Shown: positions 1-11,852, counted from the first letter of the stretch. The stretch is 64,000 bases of DNA from Amylostereum areolatum (GCA_012932865.1 SAXG01000112.1:1-64000); one strand, 5' to 3'. Notes: generated by a model not told the origin, from the letters alone. Translations and numbers: made by a program.

Positions 1-254
1 CGCCGCGGGCTGGCGTCCTCTTCCCCCCGGAGGCCTTCGAGCGCGTCGTACTCCCCACGGACTTCTTCCAGCGCGAGTTTTGGGCTCCCTTCATGCCCGC
101 CGTCGTCCCCGCAGACCCGGCCCAGCCGTACCCGTGGCCCCCCGTCCTACGCGCCGCGCCCTGGCAGCCTTCCGCTGTCGAAGTGCACCATCCCAGGCCG
201 GTGTACCCCCCGCAGTCGTACGCGCTTTTCCTCGAGCGCCGTTCGCTTTGCTAA
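1..254 (+). CDS. 3' end of an unrecognised protein gene (partial)
   Basis: An open frame beginning at base 3 runs to a TAA at 252-254 and encodes about 83 residues. They are rich in Pro and aromatic residues (for example REFWAPFMP and PYPWPPV) and look like real protein rather than chance coding. The 5' part lies outside the window. I do not recognise a family. It is convergent with the minus-strand actin gene that follows. Confidence 0.5.
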   Translation, partial: PRAGVLFPPEAFERVVLPTDFFQREFWAPFMPAVVPADPAQPYPWPPVLRAAPWQPSAVEVHHPRPVYPPQSYALFLERRSLC

Positions 255-334
255 GTTCGAAGCGGCACTATGCTGCTCAGTTCGCTAGTTGTCCTTTTCT
301 TTACTCGTATTGCTTTCCTCGTTATCACACATCC

Positions 335-560
335 GTCGTCGCACCTCTCCTCGCTATCGCACATCTCCTTGTTCGCACATCTCTTGTTGTCGCACGTTTC
401 TTTGTTGTCGCACCCCCTCCCTGTCATCGCACCCCCTCAACTCTCTAGTAATATCGCTCTGTTCTCCCGTCGCACACCCATCGCTACTTTACCATCGTCC
501 CCTCCGATATTGGCGCTTTGCTCCCGCTTGCTTGTCGCATAATGTCGTCGCTATCGCACC
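335..560. repeat. degenerate TCGCAC-type minisatellite
   Basis: About eight copies of TCGCAC recur at roughly 16-21-bp spacing, separated by pyrimidine-rich spacers such as ATCTCCTTGT and GTTTCTTTGTTG. The copies are diverged. The stretch lies just after the stop codon of the first gene, so it may be 3' UTR or intergenic spacer. Confidence 0.5.
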
Positions 561-1128
561 CCTGTCGCTTTGCTTTGCTTTGCTTGTAAATTTGCCTCGG
601 AATCGTAGATTGTACACATCGCTTGCGTCGCGGGCAGTAGAAGCTGACCGGTGACCCCGCCTTTGAAGAATCGTTTGCGCAAGTCCTGTCCTGTCGCCTG
701 TGCGCTCCTCAACCCCACGCTGACTGGACCCGCCCGCTCTCCGTCCTTGCGGGTACTGCACCACATCCCACTACTGTAGGAAGTAGTAACACCATCCACG
801 CCCCGCCGTCGACCACCAGTCTCACCCACCGAACACCCTTTCCACTTCACGAATTCCTGCATTCCACGGGGACCATATATCATAAACAAGGCGGGGGGAA
901 AAAGCATTCGTTAAGGCGTACTAATCATAGGAAGACTAAAAACTACTCAAGAGGGCGAAGCGGGGGAACGGAGCTCGACGAGGGTGTAGTCAAAAAAACA
1001 CGAATCGGAGACACAGCTGGGCGCACACGACGACGACCCCACAGAATCCAAGGATGCTTTCTTTTTCCTCGTCTCGACCACGGGAACCCGTCTATACAAG
1101 CGCGTTGATATTCTTCTTCGACGTCCCC
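561..1128. other. intergenic, no gene seen
   Basis: Spacer between two convergent genes. The only open frames are short and lack intron signals or recognisable motifs. The part nearest 1128 is presumably the 3' UTR of actin copy 1. Confidence 0.5.
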
Positions 1129-2720
1129 TTAGAAGCACTCTGCACACACAAACGCGGTCGTCGTCAGTCATCGTTCGAGAGAGGACGGGGGTTACGCACT
1201 GCGATGGACGATGCCAGGGCCGGACTCGTCGTACTCCTGCTTCGAGCACCAGAGGTTCTGGAAGGTGGAGAGCGATGCGAGAATGGAACCACCGATCCAG
1301 ACGGAGTACTTGCGCTCGGGAGGTGCGACGATCTTGACCTTCATGCTCGACGGCGACAGCGACGTGAGCTCCTTCTGCATGCGGTCCGCAATACCGGGGA
1401 ACATGGTGGTACCACCGGAGAGGACAACGTTGCCGTAAAGGTCGCGACGGATGTCCAAGTCGCACTTGAAGATCGAGTTGTACCTGGCGGGAGACAGGGA
1501 GGTGAGCGGCGATGCGGCGAATACAAGAGAGAAGGCACTTACGTCGTCTCATGGATACCGGCGGCCTCAAGACCAAGGAAGGAAGGCTGGAAGAGAGCCT
1601 CGGGGGCACGGAACCTGAGAAAGCGCCATCAGTATTGCAAACGACTGAAATGACCAAGCAGACCTACCGCTCGTTACCGATAGTGATGACCTGGCCGTCG
1701 GGAAGTTCGTAGCTCTTCTCGAGGGCGGACGACTGGGCGGCAGTCTGGAGCTCCTGCTCGAAGTCGAGGGCGACGTAGCACAGCTTCTCCTTGATGTCAC
1801 GGACGATTTCACGCTCGGCCGTGGTGGTGAAGGGGTACCCACGCTCCGTCAAGTTCTTGATAAGCAGATCGGTGAGATCGCGGCCGGCAAGATCGAGACG
1901 GAGGATGGCGTGCGGGAGCGCGAAACCCTCGTAGATGGGGACCGTGTGGGAGACACCGTCACCAGAGTCGAGCACGATACCCGTCGTGCGACCGGAGGCG
2001 TAGAGGGAGAGCACGGCCTGGATGGCGACGTAGAAGGCGGGAGCGTTGAACGTCTCGAACATGATTTGGGTCATCTTCTCCCTGTTCGCCTTGGGGTTGA
2101 GCGGCGCCTCGGTGAGCAGGACCGGGTGCTCCTCGGGGGCGACACGGAGCTCGTTGTAGAAGGTGTGATGCCAGATCTTCTCCATGTCGTCCCAGTTGGT
2201 GACGATACCGTGCTCGATGGGGTACTTGAGGGTGAGGATACCACGCTTTGATTGCGCCTCATCACTGGTGGCGGGACGGATAAGCGGAGGAATAGCCGCG
2301 ACTGAAAACGGACGCACCCGACGTATGAGTCCTTCTGGCCCATACCCCACCATCACACCCTGGTGACGGGGGCGACCGACGATGGAACTGTGAGTGTGAA
2401 AATGTGAGCATCGAGTGTGATACGAAGCGGAAGGTAAGGGACTGACGGGAAAACGGCACGGGGGGCATCGTCGCCTTTGGCGGATGTGTCAGTTTGAGCT
2501 GGCAGGTTGCGATCACAACAAGAGTCGCTCACCGGCAACTGTAAAACAACAAGAGTGAGCACAACAAGTCGCAGGAGAGAAACGATCTCTACTCACAGCC
2601 AGCCTTGCACATGCCGGAACCGTTGTCGATAACCTGCGAAGATCACCCGCGATATCGTCAACGGAGAACGAGCGAGCGACAGGGAAAGCGACGTACGAGA
2701 GCAGCTACCTCATCCTCCAT
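1129..2720 (-). CDS. act1: actin, copy 1 (nine exons, one apparent frameshift)
   Basis: Conventional actin, the ATP-binding subunit of cytoplasmic F-actin. Exons (minus): 2697-2720, 2597-2633, 2533-2538, 2447-2474, 2318-2387, 1668-2264, 1543-1614, 1200-1483, 1129-1139. They start MEDEVAAL and end HRKCF; the last intron (1140-1199) splits the Lys codon. The third exon is only 6 nt (TTGCCG) and supplies part of FAG. Exon 5 is 70 nt where 69 is needed: GTGGTGGGGTATGGG has one base more than the matching GTGGTGGGCATGGG of copy 2, which throws MGQKDSYVG out of frame. Without that base the coding length is 1128 nt, that is 375 aa, the standard actin size. The rest is intact. Either this is a decaying paralogue or the base is a homopolymer error. 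The name act1 is local to this window. Confidence 0.93.
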
Positions 2721-4067
2721 TTTGGCAGACTAGTTCGTGAAGAAAGAAAAGTAAAAAGGTCGTGTAGGTGGGGGAGAGCTGGCGGATGATGGCAACGCGG
2801 ACATTTTATCGATTGCAGACGCGAGGCGATGCGTGTTGCGTGATGGAGGCGCAGCGGACAAAAGGGAGACACAGAACGGACGTCAGAGAAGGGACTGGTC
2901 AGCGCTGCGAACGGGAGACACGACGAGGGGGAGGGGGAGCTCACCGTGAAGGACGTCGGGGACGATGGTGGTTGGGGGCAGAGGGCAAATCAGCGCGCGC
3001 GTTCATAATCGTCCGTCACCGCCGTGAACAAACCGACGCAAACAACGGCCCACGCCGTCCACAGCTGTCCCACTCCCACTCTTCCCCTCCGCCCTCGTCC
3101 TTCCTCTCGGGCCCCCCATCCTCCTCACCCGCCTTCCAGGACTAGCTCGGACAGTTCCCCGGTACCCAGCATGGCACTCTTTTAGCCCAATGCGACTCCC
3201 GCGTTTGTATCTGGCTGGCGAACGCGATCAGACGAAGAGTTCGGTGAGCGCATGTTCGCGACTCCCAGCGCTAGCACATAGTAACACCCTTGATGCTCCA
3301 AGGCCTCTGCGGAGGTTTTACCGCAGATACTGGTACATGTGCACAAGAAGAGCGCATACATCCCTCCTCTGCGTCTTGCAGCCTCCTCACGTCTACGCTC
3401 GGTACTTGGTAAGTATCTTACCTTACGAGCAGCCCCATGGACCTTGCCACCTTCGGCGGTCGATCCTACTAGCCCCCTCGATCCTAAGGTTTCTGGATAG
3501 CCTCCGCAAGATGCCATGCTCTCATCGATCTCTCTCAAGGCGTCATCATCTCTGTCCGTGGACCGTCATATCAACCCCGTGCCCCCATCTGTTCGTTGGC
3601 ATCACACACCAGGTTGCCGAGGGGCCCGAGGAGCGCTTCCCACCAGTGTAGGAAAGCAATCTCATGCGAAAGGCGAAGGCGAGATACGACTTACATAGAC
3701 GTACTACCATTGATCTCTCCTCCCTACCATCTCGAAGCGATGTGAATAAATTGTATTGATCTACCGATACAACATTGGCGAAACGTGGCCCAAAGAGTCC
3801 ATGCGAGTGCAAATAGGTATCCGATATTATGAACCGAGATGCGGTAAAAGGGGGAGGGAGAGATACACAACAGCCTGAGTGGCACGGATGCGAGGAGAAT
3901 AAGAAATCGAAGGTCTATCAGATACAGAGAGAAGGGGGGGGACTGTCCGCGATACGAGCAACGCAACCGTGATACAAACAGAACGGGGAGGAATAGGTAA
4001 CAAATAAAGATACGGGTAGTATGGAACGAAGAAAGCTTGAACATGCCTCACTCACTGGAAGCTATGC
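2721..4067. other. actin copy 1 promoter and intergenic spacer
   Basis: Upstream of the actin start on the minus strand there is an ATAAAA-like box near 2800-2810, and a strongly C/T-rich plus-strand stretch at about 3060-3140 (a purine tract on the actin strand), typical of highly expressed fungal genes. From 3180 to 4067 I see only short open frames without domain or splice support. Confidence 0.4.
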
Positions 4068-5354
4068 CTACGAGGGGCACACCTCGGCCTGGACAAAGGT
4101 ATGGTGGGTGTAGTTGGCGTAGGTCTGAGCGGGATCGACGGGAGAATAGAAGGTATCAAGTTGGCCGCCATTATAAGAAGCCTCGGAGTCGGACACACTC
4201 GTGTATGGGGACGGCGCGACGTCGCTGAAGTCGACCTGCACCCGTGGCACACAAAGCGCCTGTTCGCCGTACGTCTGCTTCTGCCAATACCCAAAATTGC
4301 CCAGATCGTAGGACGGGCCCGCGAAACCACGGTCCGCCGTCTGCGCATATCCCCCGAAGCCGTCCATGTAGGACGGCAGCGTGCAAGAAGGGAGGGGAGG
4401 GGACGTGGTACTATCGGCCGGGATGTTGGGGCGAGGAAGGGTCAGCGACGCCACAAAGGCGTGGAAATCGTCTTGCATCAGCGCCTCGACAGGGTCGTAC
4501 ACGGCCGGCTCGACCTTGAGAGTCTCCTCGAACGGGGTGTAGACGCTTCTGGACGAGTCCGTTGACGAGAACGCCTCGGATAGCGCACGGCTCAAGTTGG
4601 GTATGTGCAACAGCCCGTTCACATCCACGTCCTCCCCCTCCTCGACCTTCGGCGCGCGCTCGCGCGCATAGGGACAGCCAGCGTCCCTGCGCTCCTGCCT
4701 GGACGTCGTCGCGGCGGTCCTTTTCCTGGCTTTCGATACCGGGACGGGCACCGCGGGCCCAAAGCCGACTTGGAGGTAATTCTCAAACGGCATCGGCACT
4801 GTGGCGGCCTTTGGGCCCTCCGTGCACCTGAGCCAATACCGGTTGTACTCGCGCACGACGGCGGCCTTGTGCTTGTGCACGCGCGTGCAGTGGTGTCCGA
4901 ACCCGGAGGAGTCGCAGAAGGTCTTGGGCGTTTCGCAGGCGTAGCAGACCGCTTGGACGACTTTCTCGCTGTGCAGGACCAGGCATCAGTCGCGCCGCGT
5001 TGTGGCGAGCTCAAAAGCGGGAGAGGACGTACTGCATGCGCTGGTGATGCCGGATGCAGTTGATCTTCTGTATAGACTTGTAGGAGCACTTGTCGCAGGA
5101 AAACATCCTGGCAGCGTTCGGACGGGTAAGGATGGAAGGAGGGTGTGGACGCTGAGAATGGAACGGACGTACTCGGGGTCTTGTTGATGAAGGACCTTAT
5201 GACGAGCGGCGTCGCTCGATCGACTGAAGGTAATGGTGCATCCTGGCTCGTCGCATGGGTACCGTTTCCTCGGTGGTTTTGGCTGCTGGATGAGACGTTA
5301 AGTTGACCGGCGACACCGCACAGGACAGAAAACACTTACGGGGGCGAGCTGCAT
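4068..5354 (-). CDS. three-finger C2H2 zinc-finger protein, putative transcription regulator
   Basis: Exons (minus): 5340-5354, 5173-5285, 5033-5107, 4068-4968. They join in phase to 367 aa, from MQLAP to VCPS. Finger 1 (about residues 13-40) is YPCDEPGCTITFSRSSDAAR followed by two His. Finger 2 is MFSCDKCSYK, then HHQRMH, with its last His codon split by an intron. Finger 3 is VCYACETPKTFC, then HHCTRVHKH. The pattern is TFIIIA-like with near-standard spacing. A basic KARKRT patch (about residue 115) may be a nuclear signal. The remaining 200 residues are low-complexity, rich in Ser, Pro, Tyr and acidic residues, as in activation domains. No DNA target can be inferred. A TATA box lies about 160 bp upstream of the ATG. 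Confidence 0.8.
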
Positions 5355-5512
5355 GGTAGGTGATGGGCAGGAGAACGACATGCTTTGATGGATGGATGAG
5401 CATGCTTTCTGCAATAGAGATGTGGATGGGAGGAAGCTTGAAAGCGGGAGCGATGTGGGAGACATTGGGATTTGGGAGCGGGTGTTTGACGTCGGTGTTC
5501 TCCCTCTACCGC

Positions 5513-5520
5513 CTTTTATA
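5513..5520 (-). promoter_or_regulatory. TATA box of the C2H2 gene
   Basis: The minus strand reads TATAAAAG, followed by GCGG, about 160 bp before the ATG at 5354. It is a canonical box in the expected orientation with no competing gene nearby. Confidence 0.5.
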
Positions 5521-7152
5521 CAGTCGGGGTGTACAACGGGTGGGCGGTGTACCCGATATCGATAAAGAACCACGAACGAACATGGCGGAAAAGAACAAAT
5601 AACCAATATACCCGGGCACGCGCGCCTCTTCCTCCCCAAACCTACCCAGAATCGGGTGTGGGTGTGCATGGGCTCACGATACAACAACGCAAAGCTTGCC
5701 CATACAGGCAGCGATTGTCTCCACTTTCGGGCGCATCAAAATGGAGCCCCAATTTCCTCGATACCGTGGGGAACAAAGACATGAGAAAAAACAATGGACG
5801 GCGGCGGGGACAATGGAATTGATCGATGAAGCGCCGCCCCGAGACAGAAATCCCCAATGTCAATGCCTCCGGTTTAGTGTCTTCGCCCCCGTTTCGTCAC
5901 TCCGCGAGAGTGAATGATACCTAAGAGGGCAAAACAAAGTCGCTTTTCCATGCCTTTTGACGGCAGGAGGGCTGTATCGCTCGTTCTTCGGTCGGCGGAC
6001 GGATTCAAGGCAATGCAAGGAGCACACACGGTCCTGGTATTTCCCAGCAGGTCCTGCATATCTCGCGATCAGAGTCAGGTTCGGAAGGGAGCTCGAGGAC
6101 GTACTGCTGACTCGTGGATAGCAGCGGGACCGTTTCCAGATCGCCAACAGAATTGCCGTGATTCCTTCCAGAGGACACCGCCACAGATCCGAATACAACC
6201 CCTGGCGCTCCAGCCGGGAGGAAGAGCCTGAGTTCAGGAGGACGCAAAAGCATTAACAGTCCCTGGCAGATGGCGACGTCTCTGGAACAAAATCGAACTC
6301 CAAAAAAACAAGCAAGCACAATGGCAGTGTTCAGTTCTACTGTCTCACCGCATCTGTCCGAGAAGTCCATGCTGTGAACTTTAAGAACGAGCAAGGACAG
6401 CAGCTCCCTTGTACGCAGTAGTACTGACTGACCGGTGCGCAGAACTTGACCGCCGCTAAGCACAAAACTGAGGATCCCCCAAAATAATCGAGGATGAGGA
6501 AGAACATAGTGGAGGAGACAAGACAATGCCTGCGGTATTTAGGGAAGAGACCCTTGTGTGAAGGGGGCTGGGAACAACGAACTCGTCCATAACGACGGGA
6601 GAGTCGACAAGGTGACAACTCCTTTGTGGAAAGAATCGGGGTTGATTTTGCACGAAATACGTCGAAATTGATCAGATAAGATCTTTATCTACTTACCGAA
6701 CTGGGCTTGATTTGTGTGCCAAACTCATCCTTTGTCTCTGGCCGTAGAGCGGGAGTAGATCACCTCATTTACCACACCGACCAACTCACCGTTCCACATA
6801 TCGCTACAGGTTTGAGTTCGTTCCCATTATCCACACAGTCTCCTGAGACCGCGTATGAAATGCGGTTGTGAGCATGAGACAGATAAATACTATCCGCGTC
6901 CTGGCGCGTATTCGATCTACACAAGATCGTGTAAAAACTATTCGTATCGTAAGAGACTTGACAAGCAGAAATTGCGGGATATCCAGAGGGGGAGAGGTAT
7001 AAGGGGGTCACCGAAGCTCGAACGGTTGCGAAAGAGAGAAAGTTCTAGTGGAGCATAGACGACGAAAGCGTGAAAAGTCGAAGAATAAAGCGAGAGGTAA
7101 TAAGTTAGCCGAACAGTGAGCACAATCGAAACCAAGAGGAAGGTCAGGCGGA
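5521..7152. other. intergenic, no supported gene
   Basis: A 1.6-kb, comparatively AT-rich spacer. Minus-strand open frames at 5860-6198 and 6005-6526 have no recognisable domain, no intron signals and host-atypical composition, so I do not call them. The last few hundred bases are presumably 3' UTR of the polarity gene ending at 7153. Confidence 0.4.
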
Positions 7153-10100
7153 TTATGCGTGGAGCGCATTTTGCAGAAGAGCATCAAGAGTCTGCAAAAC
7201 GCACGTCAGCGACTCTCCTCTGGACGGACGCGAGCAGCAGGAGTCCGCACCTTATCCATCTCCTCCAACTGCTTGAAACTGGGCGCATAAATTTCCCTGA
7301 TCAGCGGGTGCAGCGCGTCCAAGTCCACCTTCCGCCCGAACAGGAACTCGTCCACCGGATCGACCTTCTCCACGGCGTTGTTCCTCCCCTGCAGCCCTGC
7401 GAGCTCGATAATCGCCATCATCCCCGCCACGCCAAAGTCGTCCTTCGGCAGCACCGGCTTTGGTTTGTGAGGTTTGGGCGTCGAGATCGAGCGCGAGACC
7501 AACGCCGGGGAGGACAACATCGGCGAACCGACCGCGGTGCGGTAGCCCGAGGTGGTGTTGTCCGACATGACGGAGGCGACGGAGGGCTGGCGGAGGTGGG
7601 GGCTGCTGCTGCCGCCGCCGCCGCCGCGGCCGTTCGTGGTGGGCGTGGTGGCGCCCAGGCGGCGGACGTCCCAGGCGACAGGGGTCGTCGTCCGTGAGTT
7701 CGAGCCCATCGCGGCGGGCGATGCCACGCGCTGCGTGCCCGTCACCGTCCCGTCTCTCGACAGGTTCGAGCGGGCGTTGATTTGGGCCGCAGGCGGGGTC
7801 GCCGCGCGGTTCTCCGCGCCTTCCTCGTCGGTCTCTTCCCCGCTGTAGAGCGACGCGATGCTGTCGATCGTCGCGGACGTTGTCTGCATCGGCCGGCCGT
7901 CCTTGATTTTGCTGAGCACCTGGTCCAGCTTCTCGCTCGAGCCGTCCTTGTTCCGGTGCAACGCAGCCTCGAGCAGGTCGCCGCGCGGGCCTGCATGGGC
8001 CGCGTTCCGCTGTCCGGGCTCCCCCTGCCACACCTCCTCCACGATGTCGCTGATGTCGTACGACTCGCCGTCGGGCTGGACGTACGAGTACCGCATCTTG
8101 TCGTCCACGTCGTAGCGGGAGCTCCGCAGGCGCGCGTTGCCGGGGAGAAGCACGTCCACGCCGCGCATGGAGTTGGTTTGGGCGGAGAGCATCGCACGCT
8201 GGTTGGCTCGCGAGGCCTCGCGCTGGGCGGCGATGAGCTCTTGCTTGGACATGTGCCGTTGCTTGGGGTCGTCGACGGTGCCGGTGCTGGAGCTGGATTC
8301 CCGATGGAGTTTCTGGAGCGCGATCTCGTCCAAGGGGGCAGACAGCCTGTGGCCTCGGGAGGATGCGCGGTAGGTGACCGCTCTGCGGAGGATGAAGACG
8401 GGGTCGTCGGGGCTGACGTCCTCGGCGTTGCCCAGGAGTTGCATCGAGTCGATCGAGCGACGCTTGTTGTCGTTGAACTTGCGCTCCACGGCACGGTAGG
8501 AGGGAGGTCGAGGGTACGCATCGATGATCTTGCTCGACGGCGAAAGCTCCCGCTCTGCACGAAGAACGGAACGTCAGTTCCCACCCCACGGGAGCCACAA
8601 ACGGACGACGCCGTACCTTTTCCATCGAGGATGCAATGAAGAGCGTACCGCACCCGCGTCGTGCTCCTTCTCTTGGTCGCCTTATCCTCGACCTCGTCCC
8701 CACCGTCGACCACGCCCTCAGAGATCCCAAACCTCTCCAACCCGATCTCGATCACCTCCGCCACCGTGATATTCTTGGGGAAAACGAACACCTTCCTCCT
8801 GTAAGCCAGCGAGATCCCCGGGTTCGTCCCGGCGTTCTGCGCCCTGTCCCGCAGGGTGTTTTTGAACACGATGGCCTCCGTGAGCGGGTCGAACACCATG
8901 TCTTCCGGAAGGTCGTCGGGGTATATCACCAACTTCAGCGCGAACCGGAACGACGGAGACGTGAACCGCTCCTGGGCCACCCCCGCATTGCTGTGCACGT
9001 TCACGCTCAGATGCTGGTTCGACCTGGGCGACGACGCCCCCGTCGGCTCGTCCAGCACGGACTCCGCCATGAGCGTCAAATCGCCCTCGTCCGTGGTGGC
9101 GCTCTCGTCTCCGACGTTCTCGCCCTTGCGGTTGAGGTAGAACTTGACTGCGGAGTCGTCCGTGAAGTCGTTCATCGGCAGCTTCTTGATCGCGGGATGC
9201 ATCGACAGGTTGCTCGCGATCGAGCTGATGCTGCCCACGCTGCTCCGCTTCACTTTCGGCAGCTCCAGCGCGGCCTCGACCAGCGTCTCGAACACCACCA
9301 GCGGGTTCTCTTCCGCGCGCAGCACCGCGGACGAGCCCTCGAGCTGCTTGACCGTCAGATAGTAGTCGTTCGCGTCCTCGCCCGCGGGCAGCCGGAAGCG
9401 CTGGATCGCCTGGCGCACGAGGTCGGACGCGGTCGTCGACGAGTTGAGCAGCACCGTTTTGAACGTGGCCTCCGTCTGCAGCTTCTTGCCCGCGAACACG
9501 CGAATGACGCTGAGCTCGGGGACGCCCACGCCCTGTCCGTCGACGTTGTTCGGGGTTAACACAAGCGAGCCCGGACGGGGGCGGCGGCCCTCCGTCGGCG
9601 GGCTCAAGGAGGACGACGTCGACGAGCTGAACGACAATGCACCGGGCGCAAGCGCCGACGCAGACTGCAAGCCAAACGACGGTTGCATCTCCGGCGGGGA
9701 CGCAGGCGAGCGGTTGAGGTATTGTTGATACAGCGCCTGGTGCTCCTTGTCGCGGTTCCGTAGCTGCAATGCGTGCTGCGACACCGGTGACTGGCTGACG
9801 CTTCCCGCCATCTCCGCCGCCGCCGCCGCCCCATGTGGAGGCGTCGTCGGCTGCTGTGGCTGCTGCTGGGCCGCACGCACGTCCGTCAGGTTGCTCGACC
9901 TGCCCGATTCCTCCGAGCTGCGGGAGTCCTGGGGGGAGTCCGAGATCGAGCCCGACACGCCCTTCTCCTTGTGCTTGTTCCTCCTGCCGAACAGCCCGCC
10001 GAACAGTCCTCCAGGCTTGCTCTTCTTCCCGCTGTCGTCCTCGACGGGAGCCTCCTTGCGTAGCTTCGCGGGCCCGCCGCTGCGCGCCGAGGCCGGGGAG

Positions 10101-11852
10101 GTCGTGCCCTTGCTGCGTTTGCGTGCATCATTTTCGAGCGCCTCGATCTCCTCCCGCGTGCGCTTTCTCTCCTCCTCCTGGCGCTGCATGATCGTGCTCG
10201 GGAGGAGCGGTCCCGCATTCTGCGGTGGCTGGGCCCCGGCGCCCTCCCGCGCAATGGTAGGCGTGACGCTGATCTTCTTGGTTTCTACTACGGTGGCGGG
10301 ATCGAGGGACTTGGGTGAGGGTTGAGAGACGCTCTCCTGGGATGAGTTCAAGCGTTCGCGGGACTCTGCCTTGTGGATAGAGAGCGCGGGAATTTGCTGG
10401 CCTAGGTGCTGCTGTTGTGGCTGTTGTGGCTGCTGCTGCTGCTGCTGTTGTTGTTGTTGCTGTTGCTGCTGCTGATACTGCTGCTGCTGCTGCTGCTGTT
10501 GCTGCTGTTGCTGTTGCTGGACCATCGCCTCGCGCTGATCCTCCACCTGTCTGAGCCGCTGCTGTTCCTGGTGTTGCTGCTCCAACAAGCGCTGCTCCTC
10601 CGCGATGTTGGCTTGAGCGGCCACAGCGGCCGCCATCTGTCTCGCTTGCGCCGGGTCGGGGATGGATTCCTCCCAGCTCATCTCGTCGGAGTGGTTGTCC
10701 TGGTGCACCGACCCGTAGTCCTCCGCCAGCGAGGGGTCCTCGGCCATGTATCGGCCCACGTCCCACTCGTCGTCGTCGTCGTCCTCTTCGTCGTCGTGCC
10801 ACACCGCGGGCGGATACCGATGGACGTCGAGCGCGGCGGTGAAGATGACGGAGCGCACTTGGCGGCGCGCCGCGGCGGCCGCTGCGCTGCGAGCGTCGCC
10901 CGGCGCGCCGGGCGTCGGGGACGGTGAGTGCTGGGACCCGGCGCGGGAGGTCATGTTGTTGCGGAAACGGTCCTTGGATTCTTGCAGTCCGTTCTGCATT
11001 TCGGCTTGGGTGGCGGAGGCGAGCTGCGGGTCTGGGTCAGCGACGCGTTCATGCAGGCAAACCGAGGAGGGAAATCGAGGGGAATGAAGCGCATCGGGGT
11101 TGGGGTATGTTGGCCGTGGAGAGTCGGCGAGCAGAAAAGTGCGGAACAGGGCCAGGGCATTGTCGCTGGTCGCAGTGATACCTCGAAGGAGAGCAGCTCG
11201 GAGAGACACGCTGCCATGTAGACATGACGAGCGTGTTTCGATACTCCGATCCCCAATGGCACACGGCCATGATTGCGACGTATCCCGTCCCCAAATTGTG
11301 TTCCATCCACTAAGCGCCCAACCCACGTTGTCCTCGTCGCGCCCCTCGCGTCCACGCCCGTCCCGTGCCCGTCTCGAGATTCAGAAAAAAACGAGGACTC
11401 ACGTCGACGTTGCGGTGCTTATTCAGCCGCGCGAGCCTCTCAAACGGCGTCTCGATGTTCTCCGCGGGGATGTACCCAATCTCCTGCGTCTTGAGCACGC
11501 GCACGAGCCACCAGTAGCTGTTGCTGTCGTCCATGAGCACGAGGCTGTCACCCTTGACGACGCTGGCCTGTCCCTCCACCGTCGCCGCGAAGCTGTGGAG
11601 GGAATACACGAGGTCGAAGTCGATCGACTCGTTCGGGATGGACAGGGAGGACGAACGGTCGTCCTCGTCGCCGTAGTCCGCGTCGCGGTCCTCTCCGTCC
11701 GAATCGTCTTCCAGGACGGAGTGTTCTTCGTCGGACGGGTAGGCCTCGCCGTGGCCCTGGCCGAGGTGCGTGTCGTCCGTGATGATTTGGTCGCGGAGGT
11801 CGAACGTGTCTTGCCGTTGGACGACGCCTCTGCGGGGGTCCATGGCGTTCAA
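7153..11852 (-). CDS. Bud14/Tea4-like cell-polarity protein with SH3 and Ras-association domains
   Basis: Exons (minus): 11403-11852, 8617-11023, 7251-8554, 7153-7191. They join in phase to about 1399 aa. An SH3 domain lies at about residues 50-115 (VYSLHSFAATVEGQASVVKG and SNSYWWLV), followed by ERLARLNKHRNVD, which matches my memory of the Bud14/Tea4/TeaC family. Next come an acidic stretch (about 210-260), a polyglutamine run (about 315-357) and a Ras-association fold (about 650-755, starting ELSVIRVFAGKKL). A second RA-like region starts near KVFVFPKNITVAEVIEIGLE. RSVIF just before the acidic stretch fits the RVxF docking motif for PP1, the known partner of Bud14 and Tea4. The final 59-nt intron (7192-7250) replaces a read-through tail with TLDALLQNALHA and a stop. 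The expected role is linking PP1 and formin regulation to growth sites. Intron 1 (379 nt) is unusually long here. The ATG at 11843 is an alternative start. Confidence 0.82.
10407..10529 (-). repeat. CAG/CAA trinucleotide run coding polyglutamine
   Basis: A CTG/TTG-rich run on the plus strand encodes about 40 mostly Gln residues, broken by one Tyr and a few Pro, inside the SH3-RA protein. Mixed CAG/CAA codons suggest partial stabilisation, but length polymorphism between strains is likely. Confidence 0.9.

Noticed and set aside
2344..2356. GTATGG as an intron donor that would explain the actin copy 1 frame break
   Set aside because: Splicing from there to the next acceptor would delete MGQKDSYVG, an invariant part of actin; a one-base insertion is the simpler explanation.
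6005..6526. 173-codon minus-strand open frame
   Set aside because: No recognisable motif, no typical leader or TATA box, in an AT-richer spacer; most likely chance.
7782..9559. Long plus-strand open frames (up to 307 codons) opposite the SH3-RA gene
   Set aside because: They are antisense shadows in GC-rich coding DNA, with Arg/Val/His-heavy composition, no domains and no splice signals, while the minus strand carries clear RA domains.
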